A stretch of DNA of 22,252 bases from DASXMX01 sp036794395 (GCA_036794395.1 DAIRGS010000103.1:1-22252); one strand, 5' to 3'; positions 13,668 through 22,214 are shown, numbered from the stretch's first letter. Program-made: numbers and translations. Notes: generated from the sequence alone by a model not told the origin.

Positions 13668-14714
13668 GTGCCAGACATCAATGGTAACGGCTCCCCCTCC
13701 CTCCGCCAAACGCCCGGCGGGACGCCACGCATTTCCGTTGTCGTCCCTGTGTTTTGTGAGGAAGCGGTATTGCCCGAGTTTTACAAGCGCGCCAAGCGAA
13801 CGCTCGAGGCGATGAAGCCTCGCTTCGATCACGAAATTATTTTCGTGAACGACGGGAGCACGGATTCATCGGCACTCATCCTGGCCGATCTGGCCCGGTC
13901 CGATTCCGCGGTTCGCGTCGTTAGCTTCGCCCGCAACTTCGGACATCAACTCGCAATCACCGCCGGCCTGGATCACGCGATCGGGGCCGTCGCGGTCGTG
14001 ATCGATGCCGATCTCCAGGATCCCCCCGAAGTCATTCCCGAGATGGTCCGCAAGTGGCAGGAAGGCTTCAAAGTCGTGTACGGCGTCCGCGAAATCCGCA
14101 AAGGCGAGACGAAATTCAAATTGCTCACGGCACGACTGTTTTACCGGCTCCTGTCCTTACTTTCCGATACGCCACTCCCACTGGACAGTGGTGATTTCCG
14201 ATTGATGGATCGCGCCGTAATCGACGCGCTCGGCCAGATCCGCGAGGAAAGCCGGTATCTTCGCGGCCTGGTCAGTTGGATCGGTTTTGCACAATGTCCG
14301 ATTCCCTACCAGCGCGATATTCGCCAGGGCGGCACCACCAAGTTCCCCCTGCGCAAGATGCTTAAATTTGCACTCGACGGAATCAGCAGCTTCTCCGAGA
14401 AGCCGCTGCGCCTCTCAGGCCAGCTCGGTTTTGTCATCATGGTGCTGGCGTTACTGATGGCGATTTGGATTGTAATCAGCAAGCTTATTCATCCCGCCCA
14501 ACTGATCTCGGGCTGGGCATCGGTCATGGTCGCGGTTCTCTTCATGGGCGGCGTACAACTGCTGTGCATCGGAATCCTCGGCGAATACGTCGGGCGAATC
14601 TTTCGCCAATCCAAAGGCCGACCGCTCTACATTATCGCGGAACGCATCAATGCTGATCGACCCAGCTCGTCCGACAGTGCTTTGAGCACGGCGGAGCATG
14701 AGGTCGCACATTGA
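13668..14714 (+). CDS. Polyprenyl-phosphate glycosyltransferase (GT2, DPM1/GtrB/ArnC-like)
   Basis: The 348-residue product has the GT2 domain with ISVVVPVFCEE (22-32), NDGSTDSS (61-68, nucleotide binding), the DADLQDPPE metal-binding motif (113-121), and GDFRLMDR (175-182). Two C-terminal membrane segments follow (about 253-273 and 281-303), then GEYVGRIFRQSKGRPLY. This layout is that of enzymes that move a sugar from a nucleotide donor to undecaprenyl or similar polyprenyl phosphate on the cytoplasmic side. It may supply the donor for the adjacent GT-C transferases. GTG at 13668 is chosen because the upstream extension (to 13452) runs antisense to the divergent gene and lacks GT2 character; 20 residues precede the domain. 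Its stop overlaps the next gene's ATG (TGATG), indicating translational coupling. The sugar is unknown. Confidence 0.9.
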   Translation: MPDINGNGSPSLRQTPGGTPRISVVVPVFCEEAVLPEFYKRAKRTLEAMKPRFDHEIIFVNDGSTDSSALILADLARSDSAVRVVSFARNFGHQLAITAGLDHAIGAVAVVIDADLQDPPEVIPEMVRKWQEGFKVVYGVREIRKGETKFKLLTARLFYRLLSLLSDTPLPLDSGDFRLMDRAVIDALGQIREESRYLRGLVSWIGFAQCPIPYQRDIRQGGTTKFPLRKMLKFALDGISSFSEKPLRLSGQLGFVIMVLALLMAIWIVISKLIHPAQLISGWASVMVAVLFMGGVQLLCIGILGEYVGRIFRQSKGRPLYIIAERINADRPSSSDSALSTAEHEVAH

Positions 14715-15538
14715 TGGCGACCGTTCCGCGGGCATCTGTTTGCATCCCGACCTTCAACGCGGGCCGATTCATCAGCGCGACGATTCAGTCCGTTCTGGGC
14801 CAAACTCTGTCTGATTTCGAACTGGTTATTTGCGACGATGCGTCAACGGATGACACCCTCGAACGAATCAACGAATTCAACGATGCCCGGCTGCGCGTCG
14901 TCCAAAACGCCACCAATACCGGCCTTTCCGCAAACTGGAATCGGGCCGTACGCGAATGTCGGGCTCCATATGTGAAGCTGCTTTGCCAGGATGACCTGAT
15001 CTATCCCACTTGTCTCGAAAAGCAGGTGGCAATTCTTTCCGATCCGAATCACGCCGACATCGGTCTGGTGTGCGGCCAACGCGACATCATTGACGAATCA
15101 GGCCGCGTCCGCCTTCATGGGCGCGGCCGGCTACCTGCCGGCACCACACCAGGCAAAGATGCGATCCGTCAGGTTGTTCGTTCCGGCACCAATCCAATCG
15201 GTGAACCCGCCGCCGTGATGTTCCGCGCATCAGATTTCAACAAGGCAGGGCCGTTTGATGGCTCCCGACCTTACATGATCGATGTGGATTTCTGGTGCAA
15301 GGTGCTAAGCATTTCAAATCTCTACGCCATTCCCCAATCGATATGCGCCTTCCGCTTGTCGCGCAACGCGCTAAGTGCAACGATGGCCAAATCACAATCA
15401 CGCCAGGCCCGCTCATTTTTTGCGAGTCTCGCGAAAGCACCGAATTCGCCCGTCACACCGACCGACACAATCCTCGGTCAAGTTAACGCCACGCTCCTCG
15501 CACCAGCGCGAAGGCTTGTCTACCGCCTGCTTTTTTGA
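14714..15538 (+). CDS. GT2 family glycosyltransferase
   Basis: The 274-residue product is a single GT-A domain without membrane segments: ASVCIPTFNAGRFI (7-20), LVICDDASTDDT (37-48), NTGLSANWNRAV (68-79) and CQDDLIYPT (91-99), where QDD is the expected metal-binding position. MIDVDFWCK near residue 190 fits the acceptor/catalytic region of family 2. It transfers a sugar from a nucleotide donor, probably to a glycan or lipid-linked acceptor at the cytoplasmic face. Its ATG overlaps the preceding stop as TGATG; a TTG one codon earlier is possible. Two coupled GT2 genes with surrounding GT-C genes indicate a cell-surface glycan or glycoprotein pathway. A hairpin follows 12 bases after the stop. 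Confidence 0.9.
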   Translation: MATVPRASVCIPTFNAGRFISATIQSVLGQTLSDFELVICDDASTDDTLERINEFNDARLRVVQNATNTGLSANWNRAVRECRAPYVKLLCQDDLIYPTCLEKQVAILSDPNHADIGLVCGQRDIIDESGRVRLHGRGRLPAGTTPGKDAIRQVVRSGTNPIGEPAAVMFRASDFNKAGPFDGSRPYMIDVDFWCKVLSISNLYAIPQSICAFRLSRNALSATMAKSQSRQARSFFASLAKAPNSPVTPTDTILGQVNATLLAPARRLVYRLLF

Positions 15539-15550
15539 CTTCTCTGGTGA

Positions 15551-15569
15551 CACGGGTTTTTAACCCGTG
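15551..15569. terminator. Hairpin between convergent genes
   Basis: CACGGGTT (15551-15558), loop TTT, AACCCGTG (15562-15569): a perfect 8-bp stem between the stops of the GT2 gene (15538) and folE (15589), which converge. There is no T tail, so efficiency is uncertain. The sequence may also be a dispersed repeat. Confidence 0.6.
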
Positions 15570-15588
15570 CGCTCAGGATTTATCTTAA

Positions 15589-16254
15589 TTACCGTGCCCG
15601 GCCAGTCGTGCCATACATGAGCGACAGGATCTCCGCCCGGCTGGCGGATTCTTTCTTGAAGATGCCGCGAAGCTCACTGGTCACCATCGTCGCGCCATGC
15701 TTTTTCACGCCCCGAATGGTCATGCACGTATGCTCGGCTTCAATGACGCACGCGGCGCCAATCGGATTAAGCTCTTCCATCAACGCATCGGCGATCTGTG
15801 TGGTCAATCGCTCCTGAACCTGTGGCCGGCGGGCATAGCCGTCTACCAGCCGGGCGAGCTTGCTGAGACCCACTACTTTTCCATCGGGAATGTAGGCCAC
15901 ATGCGCGCGGCCGATGAAGGGCAGCAAATGGTGCTCGCAGATCGAATGAAACGGAATGTCGCGCAACAGCACGACTTCCTGGTATTGCTCGTGGAACACA
16001 GTGTGCAGATGGATTCGCGGATCGGATTTGAGGCCCGCCACCATTTCGCCGTAAGCACGTGCGACGCGATTTGGCGTTTTGATCAGGCCCTCGCGATCGG
16101 GATCCTCGCCGATGGCCAGCAGTATTTCGCGCACCGCTTTTTCGATGCGCGGAACGTCCACCGCGCTTTGGCCCTCGGCCAAACCTGTTGGCTGGTCGTC
16201 ATCGTCTTCTTCTAACGAGTTAAATCCCGATCCATTTCCGCGCGATGCTGCCAT
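15589..16254 (-). CDS. folE: GTP cyclohydrolase I
   Basis: The 221-residue product converts GTP to 7,8-dihydroneopterin triphosphate, the first step of folate and other pterin synthesis. The type I enzyme signatures are clear: SICEHHLLPF (104-113) with Cys106 and His109 as zinc ligands, CMTIRGVKK (177-185) supplying the second Cys, GRAHVAYIP (115-123), LSKLARLVDGYARRPQVQE (130-148) and TPNRVARAY (60-68). The acidic N-terminal 30 residues (EEDDDDQ) are an extension outside the conserved domain. It lies between glycosyltransferase genes but converges with the GT2 pair and is separated from the next leftward gene by about 45 bases. It may be co-transcribed with the upstream GT-C genes without a functional link. 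Confidence 0.97.
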   Translation of the reverse strand: MAASRGNGSGFNSLEEDDDDQPTGLAEGQSAVDVPRIEKAVREILLAIGEDPDREGLIKTPNRVARAYGEMVAGLKSDPRIHLHTVFHEQYQEVVLLRDIPFHSICEHHLLPFIGRAHVAYIPDGKVVGLSKLARLVDGYARRPQVQERLTTQIADALMEELNPIGAACVIEAEHTCMTIRGVKKHGATMVTSELRGIFKKESASRAEILSLMYGTTGRAR

Positions 16255-16299
16255 TGCTTTCCCTTATTTGCTGAAGTTGCCGGATTATAGGCCCTCGTG

Positions 16300-18261
16300 T
16301 CAGCCCCCGGCGTGCATGAGTTGATTGATGGGTTGCCCGGCCTGCAACGCCTTGCGCAGCTCGCCCGCTGGGCCTAAAGTACGCAATTCGTCGATCTTCT
16401 GATCCCAGAGAAAAAACGTCCGGTCGGGCTGGATACGGCCATAATAATCGACAATTTCAGAATCCCGTGCACCAAGATCGTGCGCCCGGATCACCTCGGC
16501 ATCATCAGGCCAGGCCACTCCACTGTTGAAGACCGGCTCTTCCTTCCAGTTTCTTGTTGGATCCCATCTAAATAGCACGACAGCCCGTATACCGTGCAGG
16601 GCATAGGAGTGTTGCACAAGCTTTGAGGGAAGCGGCTCATCGCTGACCTGCTTGCGCGGATCGGTGACGATCAGGTGATTGATCTCCCAGAAGCCGGTCA
16701 AGGCCGCTATGACGATGAGCGAAGTCAACCCACTGACAATTGAGTTTCGATATCGTGGCCAGGCTTCGGCCATCACCCGAACCGACAAAAGCAAACACAG
16801 GATCACCGCGGGAATCAACACGATCGCGTAATGCTCCAGGAAAAACGGGTTCAACGCATACAGCAGCACAAACAGGGGAAAGGTGCTCAACACTATCCAT
16901 CGCCGCCGATCGAACATCGCCAGCAATCCAACCGGCAGCAGGATCACCAGCAGCCGAATTGGAAGCGTTGTGTCTGCAATCATTGCAAAATAAGACGGCC
17001 TGTCAGCGAAGCCCGTCGGATGCCGCGTGACCAGCCACGGTTTCCAGAAATTGCCCGGCTGGTGCATCGCAAAATACGTCTTGCTGAACTCCAGATCCCT
17101 CTGCATCTGCGGCAGCGTCGATCGCCCGCGCGTTGATGGATCAAACGTGTGAAATCCAAAAGTCGCCCCAGGCTGTTCACGCTGAAGGTAAAGCGTGTAC
17201 GGCGTTTGAGTCAGATGACCGGTTACACCCACATTGAAAACGCCTTGCATCAGAAGAAACGGCGCAGCTCCGGCAACCACAAGGCCCGTCGCCATGAGCC
17301 CCCTCCGAGTCGGCCCTTTAACGAGGTCAGCAAGAATCGCCACACCCACCGGCGCTGCAAAAATAATTGCATCGATCGGACGTGTGATCGCACCCCAACC
17401 AGCGAAAATCCCTATCGACAACAACCACCATCCCGAACGACCGCGCCGCCACCGCAACCACGCCCACACCACCGCTAAGCCGAGCAGGAGCATCGGGCCC
17501 TGAGACATCAGCATCATGCTGATCGTGCGGAACCAGGTCGATGAGAGCAGAAGCAAAATCGCGATCCAGCCGGCAGCGCCGTCAATCAATTCGCGGCTGA
17601 TCCAAAAAACCAACGCCGCGATGGCGCCGCCCGCCATTGCCGGAAGGACCCAGACAGGCAAACTGAGCCACACCGCCGGGGCAAACATCAGTGCCGTGCC
17701 CGGAAAATAGATCGATGCATAAACCGGCTTTGAGAGAATGTAGAACGATCCGAAAAAGTCTCCCAGCGGATGCGGCGGCATCCATAGCCGGCCCCGCGCC
17801 AGCATCTGCATCCCAAGGTAATAGCTGTACTCATCATGCGTTTTGGGAAACAGGCCTCGCCCCTGCGCGAATGCCGTGACGATGAGAAATCCGGTCGCAC
17901 CAACCCACACGATCAATGGCGACCACCGCCGCGTGCTTTCCGAAGGAACCGCTAATTCATTCAAAATATGTCGGATAATCCGAGAGACGGCTGGAATCAG
18001 CGAAATCAAAACGCCAACCCCGATCACCACCCAACGTTGCCAACCAATGCCGTTACCGAGGCCGAGCGCTAAAAAAATGCACAGTCCCAGAAACAAAAAA
18101 ATGATGGCGTTCAGCCGGCGAACTTTTTCGAGAGATTCAGAAGCATAAGGTTGGGCGACCGGTGATGTCGCCTCTTGTTGTGGCCTGCTTCTCCCAGCTT
18201 TTGATCGACGTGCCAACGAGGTTCCTCTAGGGGTTGGCGGGATTGTGCCGGGGACCTCCAT
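16300..18261 (-). CDS. GT-C membrane glycosyltransferase, HDEYSY type
   Basis: The 653-residue product has a Pro/Arg-rich cytoplasmic tail, about ten to twelve membrane segments and a soluble C-terminal part. The first outer loop carries HDEYSY (142-147) followed by MLARGRLWMPPHP and FYILSKPVYASIYFPG, and further on GWGAITRPIDA. In GT-C enzymes of the ArnT/PMT type the acidic residues of this loop are catalytic or bind metal; they use polyprenol-phosphate sugars as donors. A C-terminal block (574-620) with WPDDAEVIRAHDLGARD and YYGRIQPDR is shared with the paralog at 11777-13666. ATG at 18261 is chosen over a TTG at 18270. The start overlaps the end of the upstream GT87-like gene by about 35 bases, implying a joint transcript. 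Acceptor and sugar are unknown. Confidence 0.82.
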   Translation of the reverse strand: MEVPGTIPPTPRGTSLARRSKAGRSRPQQEATSPVAQPYASESLEKVRRLNAIIFLFLGLCIFLALGLGNGIGWQRWVVIGVGVLISLIPAVSRIIRHILNELAVPSESTRRWSPLIVWVGATGFLIVTAFAQGRGLFPKTHDEYSYYLGMQMLARGRLWMPPHPLGDFFGSFYILSKPVYASIYFPGTALMFAPAVWLSLPVWVLPAMAGGAIAALVFWISRELIDGAAGWIAILLLLSSTWFRTISMMLMSQGPMLLLGLAVVWAWLRWRRGRSGWWLLSIGIFAGWGAITRPIDAIIFAAPVGVAILADLVKGPTRRGLMATGLVVAGAAPFLLMQGVFNVGVTGHLTQTPYTLYLQREQPGATFGFHTFDPSTRGRSTLPQMQRDLEFSKTYFAMHQPGNFWKPWLVTRHPTGFADRPSYFAMIADTTLPIRLLVILLPVGLLAMFDRRRWIVLSTFPLFVLLYALNPFFLEHYAIVLIPAVILCLLLSVRVMAEAWPRYRNSIVSGLTSLIVIAALTGFWEINHLIVTDPRKQVSDEPLPSKLVQHSYALHGIRAVVLFRWDPTRNWKEEPVFNSGVAWPDDAEVIRAHDLGARDSEIVDYYGRIQPDRTFFLWDQKIDELRTLGPAGELRKALQAGQPINQLMHAGG

Positions 18262-19516
18262 CTCCCGCAAGCGACGTCGGCCTGATGACGATCAAGCACA
18301 ACAAAACCAATAGCATCAGCCAGGTCAGCAGGCCCAGAGTTCCCGCCGGCTCAGGGAAAAGAACACCCCAGTGCGAATACAGCGGGAACGTCCCCGTCCA
18401 GTACAGCACGTACGCCGATCCAACAAAAAAGCCGGCAAGTGCTGCATACACCACAGCCCAGCGCGGCCGGATTGCAAACAGCGGCACCCCTGCAAGCACC
18501 GTGTATTGCACTCCAAATCCCGGCGCCAGCAACAGCAGAATTGCGAATGTGACAAACGCCATTTCGTACAGTGTCCACCGAGGTTTGATCCCGCCCACCA
18601 CCGCCCACAATGCGGTCAAGCCCAGGATTAGATATCGCGCCCACGAATAGTATGCCGTGCTCAGAGCCTCCCCCCGGTGGCCCGGCACCCATGTGCTTTC
18701 ATCAAGCAGCAGAAAAAAATTGATCCCCCAGCGATCGATCATCGAGTTGTATCTCAGGACGTTAGCCAGGAAGGTTGCCCGCGCTCCCAGAAGCGCGGGA
18801 ATGAACGGCAAAACCCCTGCCCCAAGCCCCAATACAAGCAATCCCGCACTGCGCCACGAGCGGCTCCGCAACACCATCGCCGGGATCAGCAGCACCGGAA
18901 TAAGCTTAATATTGATCGCCCCGGCAAGCGCCATTCCGCTCAACAGCGGCCGATCTCGATCTTGCTGAAGATAAATCGAAAGCATGCAAACCGCGATCAG
19001 AAGCGAATCCGTGTTGCAGTGAAACCCGCTGACCAGTATCGCATCCAGGCTCAACGCAAAAGCCGCGGCAATGCCCAGGGCGTGTGATCTCCCGCGTAAC
19101 CTGCGCCAGATCAGGAACAAGACGTACATTGCAAGGCAGTCGCCAACGATGGGCGCGAGTTTGAAGACAAATGTGAAGATCGAATCGTGCAGCGGCGATT
19201 CGCCGTCGCCGGCAATTCTAGCGCACAGTGCAGCCCAGTAGCCGGGCAATGGCGGGTGATTGAAATCGGGATCCGTCGAGTAGGTTTTTAGCAAGCCCTG
19301 CTGGTTAATCTCGTCGCCAAACCGCAGCCACGCAGCCGCATCATTGGTTCCGATCGAAATCGAAGCCAGCCCCAATCTCAGCAGGACGCCGACCACGATC
19401 AATGACAGCCACATCCGGTCGCGATTTGGCGGGGTGGCATCCTTCGAGGTGGTCGGCGGAGTTTCTCGGGGCAATCGTTTGCCGCGTTTTCGCTGCTGGG
19501 CCATGGATGCCCGCAT
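18227..19516 (-). CDS. GT87-like polytopic glycosyltransferase
   Basis: The 429-residue product has a basic N-terminal tail (residues 1-35), then about ten membrane segments. The first outer loop contains TNDAAAWLRFGDEI (58-71) and DFNHPPLPGYW (84-94); this Asp plus N-H-P-P pattern is typical of GT-C mannosyltransferase-like families including GT87. GFHCNTDSLLIAVCMLS and INIKLIPVLLIP fit later conserved segments. It probably adds a sugar from a polyprenol-phosphate donor on the outer face. ATG at 19516 has GAGG 7 bases upstream; an alternative ATG is at 19504. It overlaps the next gene's start, so the two are likely one transcript. It diverges from the sensor kinase gene, with about 170 bases between the starts. 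Confidence 0.8.
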   Translation of the reverse strand: MRASMAQQRKRGKRLPRETPPTTSKDATPPNRDRMWLSLIVVGVLLRLGLASISIGTNDAAAWLRFGDEINQQGLLKTYSTDPDFNHPPLPGYWAALCARIAGDGESPLHDSIFTFVFKLAPIVGDCLAMYVLFLIWRRLRGRSHALGIAAAFALSLDAILVSGFHCNTDSLLIAVCMLSIYLQQDRDRPLLSGMALAGAINIKLIPVLLIPAMVLRSRSWRSAGLLVLGLGAGVLPFIPALLGARATFLANVLRYNSMIDRWGINFFLLLDESTWVPGHRGEALSTAYYSWARYLILGLTALWAVVGGIKPRWTLYEMAFVTFAILLLLAPGFGVQYTVLAGVPLFAIRPRWAVVYAALAGFFVGSAYVLYWTGTFPLYSHWGVLFPEPAGTLGLLTWLMLLVLLCLIVIRPTSLAGDGGPRHNPANP

Positions 19517-19684
19517 GCTACAGCCTCGGACGTGTCAATTTAAGTACGCATATCATGTGCAGGCGGTATGAGCTTTCCGCGCAGACTTTTCTGGAATTGG
19601 TACGCTTGAAAGGAGCAGGGCGATTGCCATGTCGAAGCGCCGTGCGGTTGCGTGCCGAAGGCATCAACGCCGGCGGGAGATGAT

Positions 19685-21196
19685 ATGTCGCTAAGGCTGA
19701 AAGTTACATTGCAGATCACCGCCATGCTCCTGGGCGCTCTGCTCATCAGTGCCTCGGCGATCTGGGGCATCAACGGCCTTGAGCAGGACTACGACGTGGC
19801 GCTGGCCGGCTATGACGAACTCCGCGAGGTGTACGGCAGCGTCGGTTCCAATGTCGTGATGGCGCAGGAGATTTTGATCGCCTCGCCCAGCGATCGGGCT
19901 CGGGCCGCCCGGCATCTTGAGAACGCCTGCGATCGGTTCGAATTATTCCAGGCCACCCTTCGCCGATTCCCTCATCAGAGCGCCCGTGACGCCCAGGCTG
20001 AAGAAGCAATTCATTCGGCGCTGGTCGCGGCGATGACCCGCCTTCGAACGCCCCGTCCGCCCGGACAAAGTGAAGAGGAGCAGGCCGACATCGAGGTGAT
20101 CGACGCGGCCATGGCGCAAACCGGAATGTTCGCTTCCCACGTAAGCCAGGTCCTGCGCGATCGATCCCAGACTTCAGCCCGGCAGCGGCGCGACAATATC
20201 GTCACCGTGGCGATGGTCGGCGCGGTCGTTGTCATAGGCGCGGTCGCATTGGGGATTCTGCAATATCAGGGTGTCGTCTCCCCGCTTCAGCGCCTGACGG
20301 CAGGGGTTCGCAAGCTCGCAGCCGGGGAATTCAAGCAGCGGCTCAGCGAGCGCGGCAGTCCGGAATTTGCCGGGCTGGCCGGCGAGTTCAACCGCATGGC
20401 CGGGGAGTTGGATGAGTTCTATCATCGGCTGGAAGAAAAAGTGACCCAAAAGAGCCGCGAACTCACCCGAACCGAACGCCTGGCCAGCGTGGGCTATCTC
20501 GCGGCGGGCGTCGCCCATGAAATCAACAACCCGATCGCCATTATCGCGGGCTACGCGGAATATTCGCTCGGCCAGCTCAAGCAGCAATCACCCACGGCCG
20601 GGAACGAAGACCTCGCCAGGTCGCTTGAGGTCATTTGCGATGAGGCGTTTCGCTGCAAACAGATCGTCGGGCAATTGCTGTCGCTGGCCCGGCCCGGAGA
20701 AGGAAAACGCAGCCACGTCGATCTGGGAAAAGTGGCGCGCGATGTCCTGGCGGCTGTCGGCGGCTTGCGCGATTTTAAGGACCGGCATCTGAACGTAATC
20801 ACGCGCGACGACGGACAACTGACAGTTCTCGCCGCCGAGGCCGAGATGAAACAGGTCATGCTGAATCTGACGGTCAATGCATTGGACGCAGTCGCGCCCG
20901 GCGGCGAGGTGCAGATCGAGGTCTCCCGCAATGGTCAGTGGGTGGAAACCCGCGTGCGCGACAATGGCCGGGGAATGACCCCCGAGGCCCTGGAACATGT
21001 ATTCGAACCATTTTTTACCGAGAAGCGCGGGGCACGGCAGCCGGGCACCGGACTGGGCCTTTCGATCTCCAATGCGATTATCCAAAGCCACCATGGGCAT
21101 ATTCGTGCGAGCAGCGCCGGGCTGGGAAATGGCAGCGAGTTTTTAGTTCAGCTACCGGCCGCGGCCGATGAGCCACAGGAAGGTCAGTCAACATGA
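19685..21196 (+). CDS. Membrane sensor histidine kinase with HAMP domain
   Basis: The 503-residue product has two membrane segments (about 8-28 and 173-193) around a helical outer sensing domain of about 145 residues with no recognisable fold. A HAMP linker follows (about 195-250; SPLQRLTAGVRKLAAGEF). The HisKA domain has its phospho-accepting His278 in VAHEINNPI. The ATPase domain shows the N box NLTVNALDA (394-402), G1 DNGRG (426-430), F box FEPFFTEK and G2 GTGLGLS (454-460), all intact, so it should be active. ATG at 19685 is chosen because GGGAG lies 5 bases upstream; a GTG at 19652 is weaker. Its stop overlaps the response regulator's ATG (ATGA), so the two are partners. The signal is unknown. 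Confidence 0.93.
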   Translation: MSLRLKVTLQITAMLLGALLISASAIWGINGLEQDYDVALAGYDELREVYGSVGSNVVMAQEILIASPSDRARAARHLENACDRFELFQATLRRFPHQSARDAQAEEAIHSALVAAMTRLRTPRPPGQSEEEQADIEVIDAAMAQTGMFASHVSQVLRDRSQTSARQRRDNIVTVAMVGAVVVIGAVALGILQYQGVVSPLQRLTAGVRKLAAGEFKQRLSERGSPEFAGLAGEFNRMAGELDEFYHRLEEKVTQKSRELTRTERLASVGYLAAGVAHEINNPIAIIAGYAEYSLGQLKQQSPTAGNEDLARSLEVICDEAFRCKQIVGQLLSLARPGEGKRSHVDLGKVARDVLAAVGGLRDFKDRHLNVITRDDGQLTVLAAEAEMKQVMLNLTVNALDAVAPGGEVQIEVSRNGQWVETRVRDNGRGMTPEALEHVFEPFFTEKRGARQPGTGLGLSISNAIIQSHHGHIRASSAGLGNGSEFLVQLPAAADEPQEGQST

Positions 21197-21795
21197 GCGA
21201 ACCGCATCCACGACAAATCCACGAGGCGCGCGTTCTGGTCGTCGAAGATGAATCCCGCATGCGCGAGCTGCTGCATCGCGCGATCAGTGGTTGGGGTTTT
21301 GAAGTGTCGGCGGCGCGTAACGGCGAAGAGGCGATTCGTCTCAGTGATGCCCACCCGTTCGAGATCGTTCTGATGGATCTGAACCTTCCCGGCATCGGCG
21401 GGATTGAAACGCTCCAGCGCCTGCGCGCCAAGACGCCGCACTTGCAGGCGATCATTCTTACCGGTTTCGCAAGCATTGAGGCCGCCAAACAAGCCGTGCA
21501 TCTGGACGTCGTCGAGTTCCTGACCAAGCCGTGCCACTTGGGCGAACTGGAGCAGGCGCTGGATAGGGCGCTGCGCCGAATGTCCCCCACGCCACCGGCA
21601 GTTTTAGATAAGCCCGATCTCCCACCGGCCACTGAGGGCATGACGCTGGATGAAGTCGAACGCCAGCACATTTTAATGGCCCTGCGCCGCAATAATGGCA
21701 ATCGCACCGCAACCGCCACGGCCCTTGGAATTAGCCGGCGAACGCTTTACTACAAGCTGGAAGAATACGAGCGACAGGGGTTCACGGCGGAGTGA
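21193..21795 (+). CDS. Response regulator with Fis-type HTH (PrrA/ActR/RegA layout)
   Basis: The 200-residue product has a receiver domain (about 12-128) with the acidic pocket EDE (18-20), the phosphorylated Asp62 in LMDLNLPG, Thr90 and Lys112 (LTKP). A linker (about 130-150) with several prolines leads to a Fis-type helix-turn-helix (about 151-192) ending ATALGISRRTLYYKLEEY. There is no AAA+ domain between them, so it is not a sigma-54 activator of the NtrC type; the layout is that of the PrrA/ActR/RegA group of direct DNA-binding regulators. It is translationally coupled to the kinase. Its targets are unknown; the divergent glycosyltransferase genes are a possible but unproven target. Confidence 0.93.
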   Translation: MSEPHPRQIHEARVLVVEDESRMRELLHRAISGWGFEVSAARNGEEAIRLSDAHPFEIVLMDLNLPGIGGIETLQRLRAKTPHLQAIILTGFASIEAAKQAVHLDVVEFLTKPCHLGELEQALDRALRRMSPTPPAVLDKPDLPPATEGMTLDEVERQHILMALRRNNGNRTATATALGISRRTLYYKLEEYERQGFTAE

Positions 21796-21806
21796 AAATT
21801 CAATCT

Positions 21807-21874
21807 GGGAGTGCGAGGCTCCTGCCGAGCTGTATTGATTGTTTGGAGCCATGGAACTCGGCGGGAGCTTCGCA
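21807..21874. repeat. Hairpin repeat (GGGAGTGCGAGGCTCC family), copy 2
   Basis: Arm one (21807-21830) starts GGGAGTGCGAGGCTCC and differs from the copy at 5831 by one base. Arm two (21856-21874, CTCGGCGGGAGCTTCGCA) matches well but lacks the outermost bases. It starts 12 bases after the response regulator stop and probably acts as, or overlaps, its terminator. Confidence 0.8.
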
Positions 21875-21950
21875 AAGAGCTGATGATAACCACAAGGATT
21901 TCACGCAGCTTATTCGTCCAGGTTTAGTTGCGCCTCTCCGAAGCGCGCCC

Positions 21951-22214
21951 TCCTGCCCCCTCTCCCTCCGGGAGAAGCGAGCGGAATTGGCGGCTGCCCG
22001 CGAGCGGGTTGGGGTGAGGGCGAATGCGAGGCGCCTTTCCGTTGATGCACAGTTTGTTCCAGTTCTCGGAGTCACAATTCTCCTTGCATATGATTTTCGT
22101 TGCGCCACACCGGTGGACCGAACCGTCACGCCGCCCGGTCCTTCTTTGTGATATTGGGCATCACGATAGCGCTGGACAATGGGAGTCTTCTCTCCCGCCC
22201 CCTCACCCCAACCC
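21951..22214. repeat. Gene-free end region with CCCTCTCCC / GGTTGGGGTGAGGG repeats
   Basis: From 21875 to the window end I see no supported gene. CCCCCTCTCCCTCCGGGAGAAG (21954-21976 region) and GGGTTGGGGTGAGGG (22006-22020) belong to a hairpin-forming repeat. A perfect 15-base inverted copy of the latter, CCCTCACCCCAACCC, lies at 22200-22214. The bases 22021-22199 and 22215-22252 show nothing recognisable; an ATG at 22221 runs off the end. Confidence 0.7.

Noticed and set aside
19590..19612. Possible sigma-54 promoter (TGGAATTGGTACGCTT) before the kinase gene
   Set aside because: The spacing between GG and GC is 9 instead of the required 10 bases, so it does not fit the -24/-12 pattern.
19558..19683. 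A short frame starting MCRRYELSAQ, similar to the MCGRY start of SRAP/HMCES proteins
   Set aside because: The similarity is limited to a few residues, the rest (VRLKGAGRLPCRS) does not resemble the family, and the frame ends at the kinase start. Most likely chance.
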